Assembly: GCA_951799405.1 (NCBI GenBank)
Contig: OX637345.1
Span: forward strand, 5,084,001 to 5,148,000
DNA: 64,000 bases
Origin: Agapetus fuscipes
Lineage: Eukaryota > Arthropoda > Insecta > Trichoptera > Glossosomatidae
Direction of reading: 5' to 3'
The notes under the pieces were generated by a model that saw nothing but the letters and a program-made list of their open reading frames with translations, did no database searches and was not told the origin of the DNA. This document shows positions 63,555 to 64,000 of this stretch, in pieces (the first letter of the stretch is position 1; the number at the start of each line of letters is the position of its first letter). The translations under genes and the position numbers were made by a program.

Positions 63555-64000
63555 CAAAAACAAAAACCTCTAAGTAAGTAATGGAATTTGAAGGATATAA
63601 ATTAAAAACAAACTAAGAAATTACAATAAAATAAAAATTGAAAAAAAAGTGTGTAGGTACATGTGGTATTAACGTGTAAAATACCTTGAAAAAATGAAAA
63701 CGAAAGAATAAATCTGTACCTTAGGCTTAGAGCATAAACAACGGTAGTCACATTTAGTAAAATGTGCAGGAGACGAGTTTTAGTGAAAATGTGCACTTTT
63801 ATAAAACCATCATAACTTCCGTATGTGGAACTTCCGTGGTTTATGCTCGCACTTTTATGTGCATCCCATCTTTATTACATTTGATATCTCAGTAATATGA
63901 GTCCGAGGACTCCAATATTTTTACCACTTATAGAACAAGTAATTATAATAATTTCTGCATCATTAAGACCCCATAGAGCGAATACGTCCAAAACGGTGTT
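63555..64000. other. Upstream of the globin gene, no gene recognised
   Basis: A weak inverted pair (GAGCATAAACAACGG near 63731 and CCGTGGTTTATGCTC near 63833) may be a small MITE. The globin 5' UTR exon and promoter could lie here but were not located. Confidence 0.35.

Noticed and set aside
1..64000. CRISPR arrays, bacterial promoters or operons
   Set aside because: Intron structure and polyadenylation signals show nuclear animal DNA; the tandem arrays seen are minisatellites or nested repeats without spacers.

Overview
The window is eukaryotic nuclear DNA: AT-rich, with short coding exons, GT-AG introns and dense transposon debris. It contains an insect-type globin, an insect-length sirtuin 7, tRNA-derived SINEs, RTE- and CR1-type non-LTR retrotransposons and many small palindromic DNA elements. 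This points to an insect, most likely a moth or butterfly; the order is an inference. No bacterial-style operon, CRISPR array or true tRNA/rRNA gene was seen. No database search could be run, so all names come from recognising protein motifs.

Layout of genes: (+) 3' end of mitochondrial enoyl-CoA hydratase ECHS1 (1-1418). (+) A five-exon gene (5029-13252) for a SNF2-like protein with damaged ATPase motifs and no second helicase lobe, resembling the architecture of Drosophila SUUR. (-) A small membrane-anchored START/SRPBCC-like protein (16950-18887). About 6 kb of repeats (19-24.7 kb), including a Penelope-like remnant with a hammerhead-ribozyme-like core. (-) A very tight head-to-tail trio METTL23, SLIRP, ACBD6 (27591 down to 24845), with only 14 and 39 bases between reading frames. 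(+) SIRT7 (27834-39434), divergent from METTL23, with a very long acidic/serine-rich insertion before a conserved basic tail. (-) A twelve-finger C2H2 zinc-finger gene in nine exons (43411-52197). (+) RpL38 (52621-54472), divergent from the zinc-finger gene. (-) A decayed RTE retrotransposon (57545-60075). (-) A three-exon globin with a possible N-myristoylation signal (60484-62992).

Repeats fill most introns and gaps. I use these labels. F1: a tRNA-derived SINE whose head reads GACCGGTCCGTAGTCTAGTG. F2: a ~250-bp family containing GGTTGGTATGAGGCTGACCA, with a TTAGATTAGA-type tail; about 23 copies; class unknown. F3: a second tRNA-derived SINE with box A TAGCTCAGTTGGTAGAG. F4: a less frequent tRNA-like SINE. 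MITE-A, MITE-B, MITE-D and MITE-E: short inverted-repeat elements. Several nested insertions can be read directly: F1 inside F2, F3 inside F3, an F3+F1 dimer inside RTE, RTE and F2 inside MITE-A, and MITE-B inside MITE-A.

Functional links: mitochondrial metabolism and RNA (ECHS1, SLIRP), acyl-CoA handling (ACBD6), chromatin and nucleolus (SIRT7, METTL23, the SNF2-like protein) and translation (RpL38). Apart from shared promoters (METTL23/SIRT7; ZNF/RpL38) and the trio, I see no evidence that these neighbours act in one pathway.
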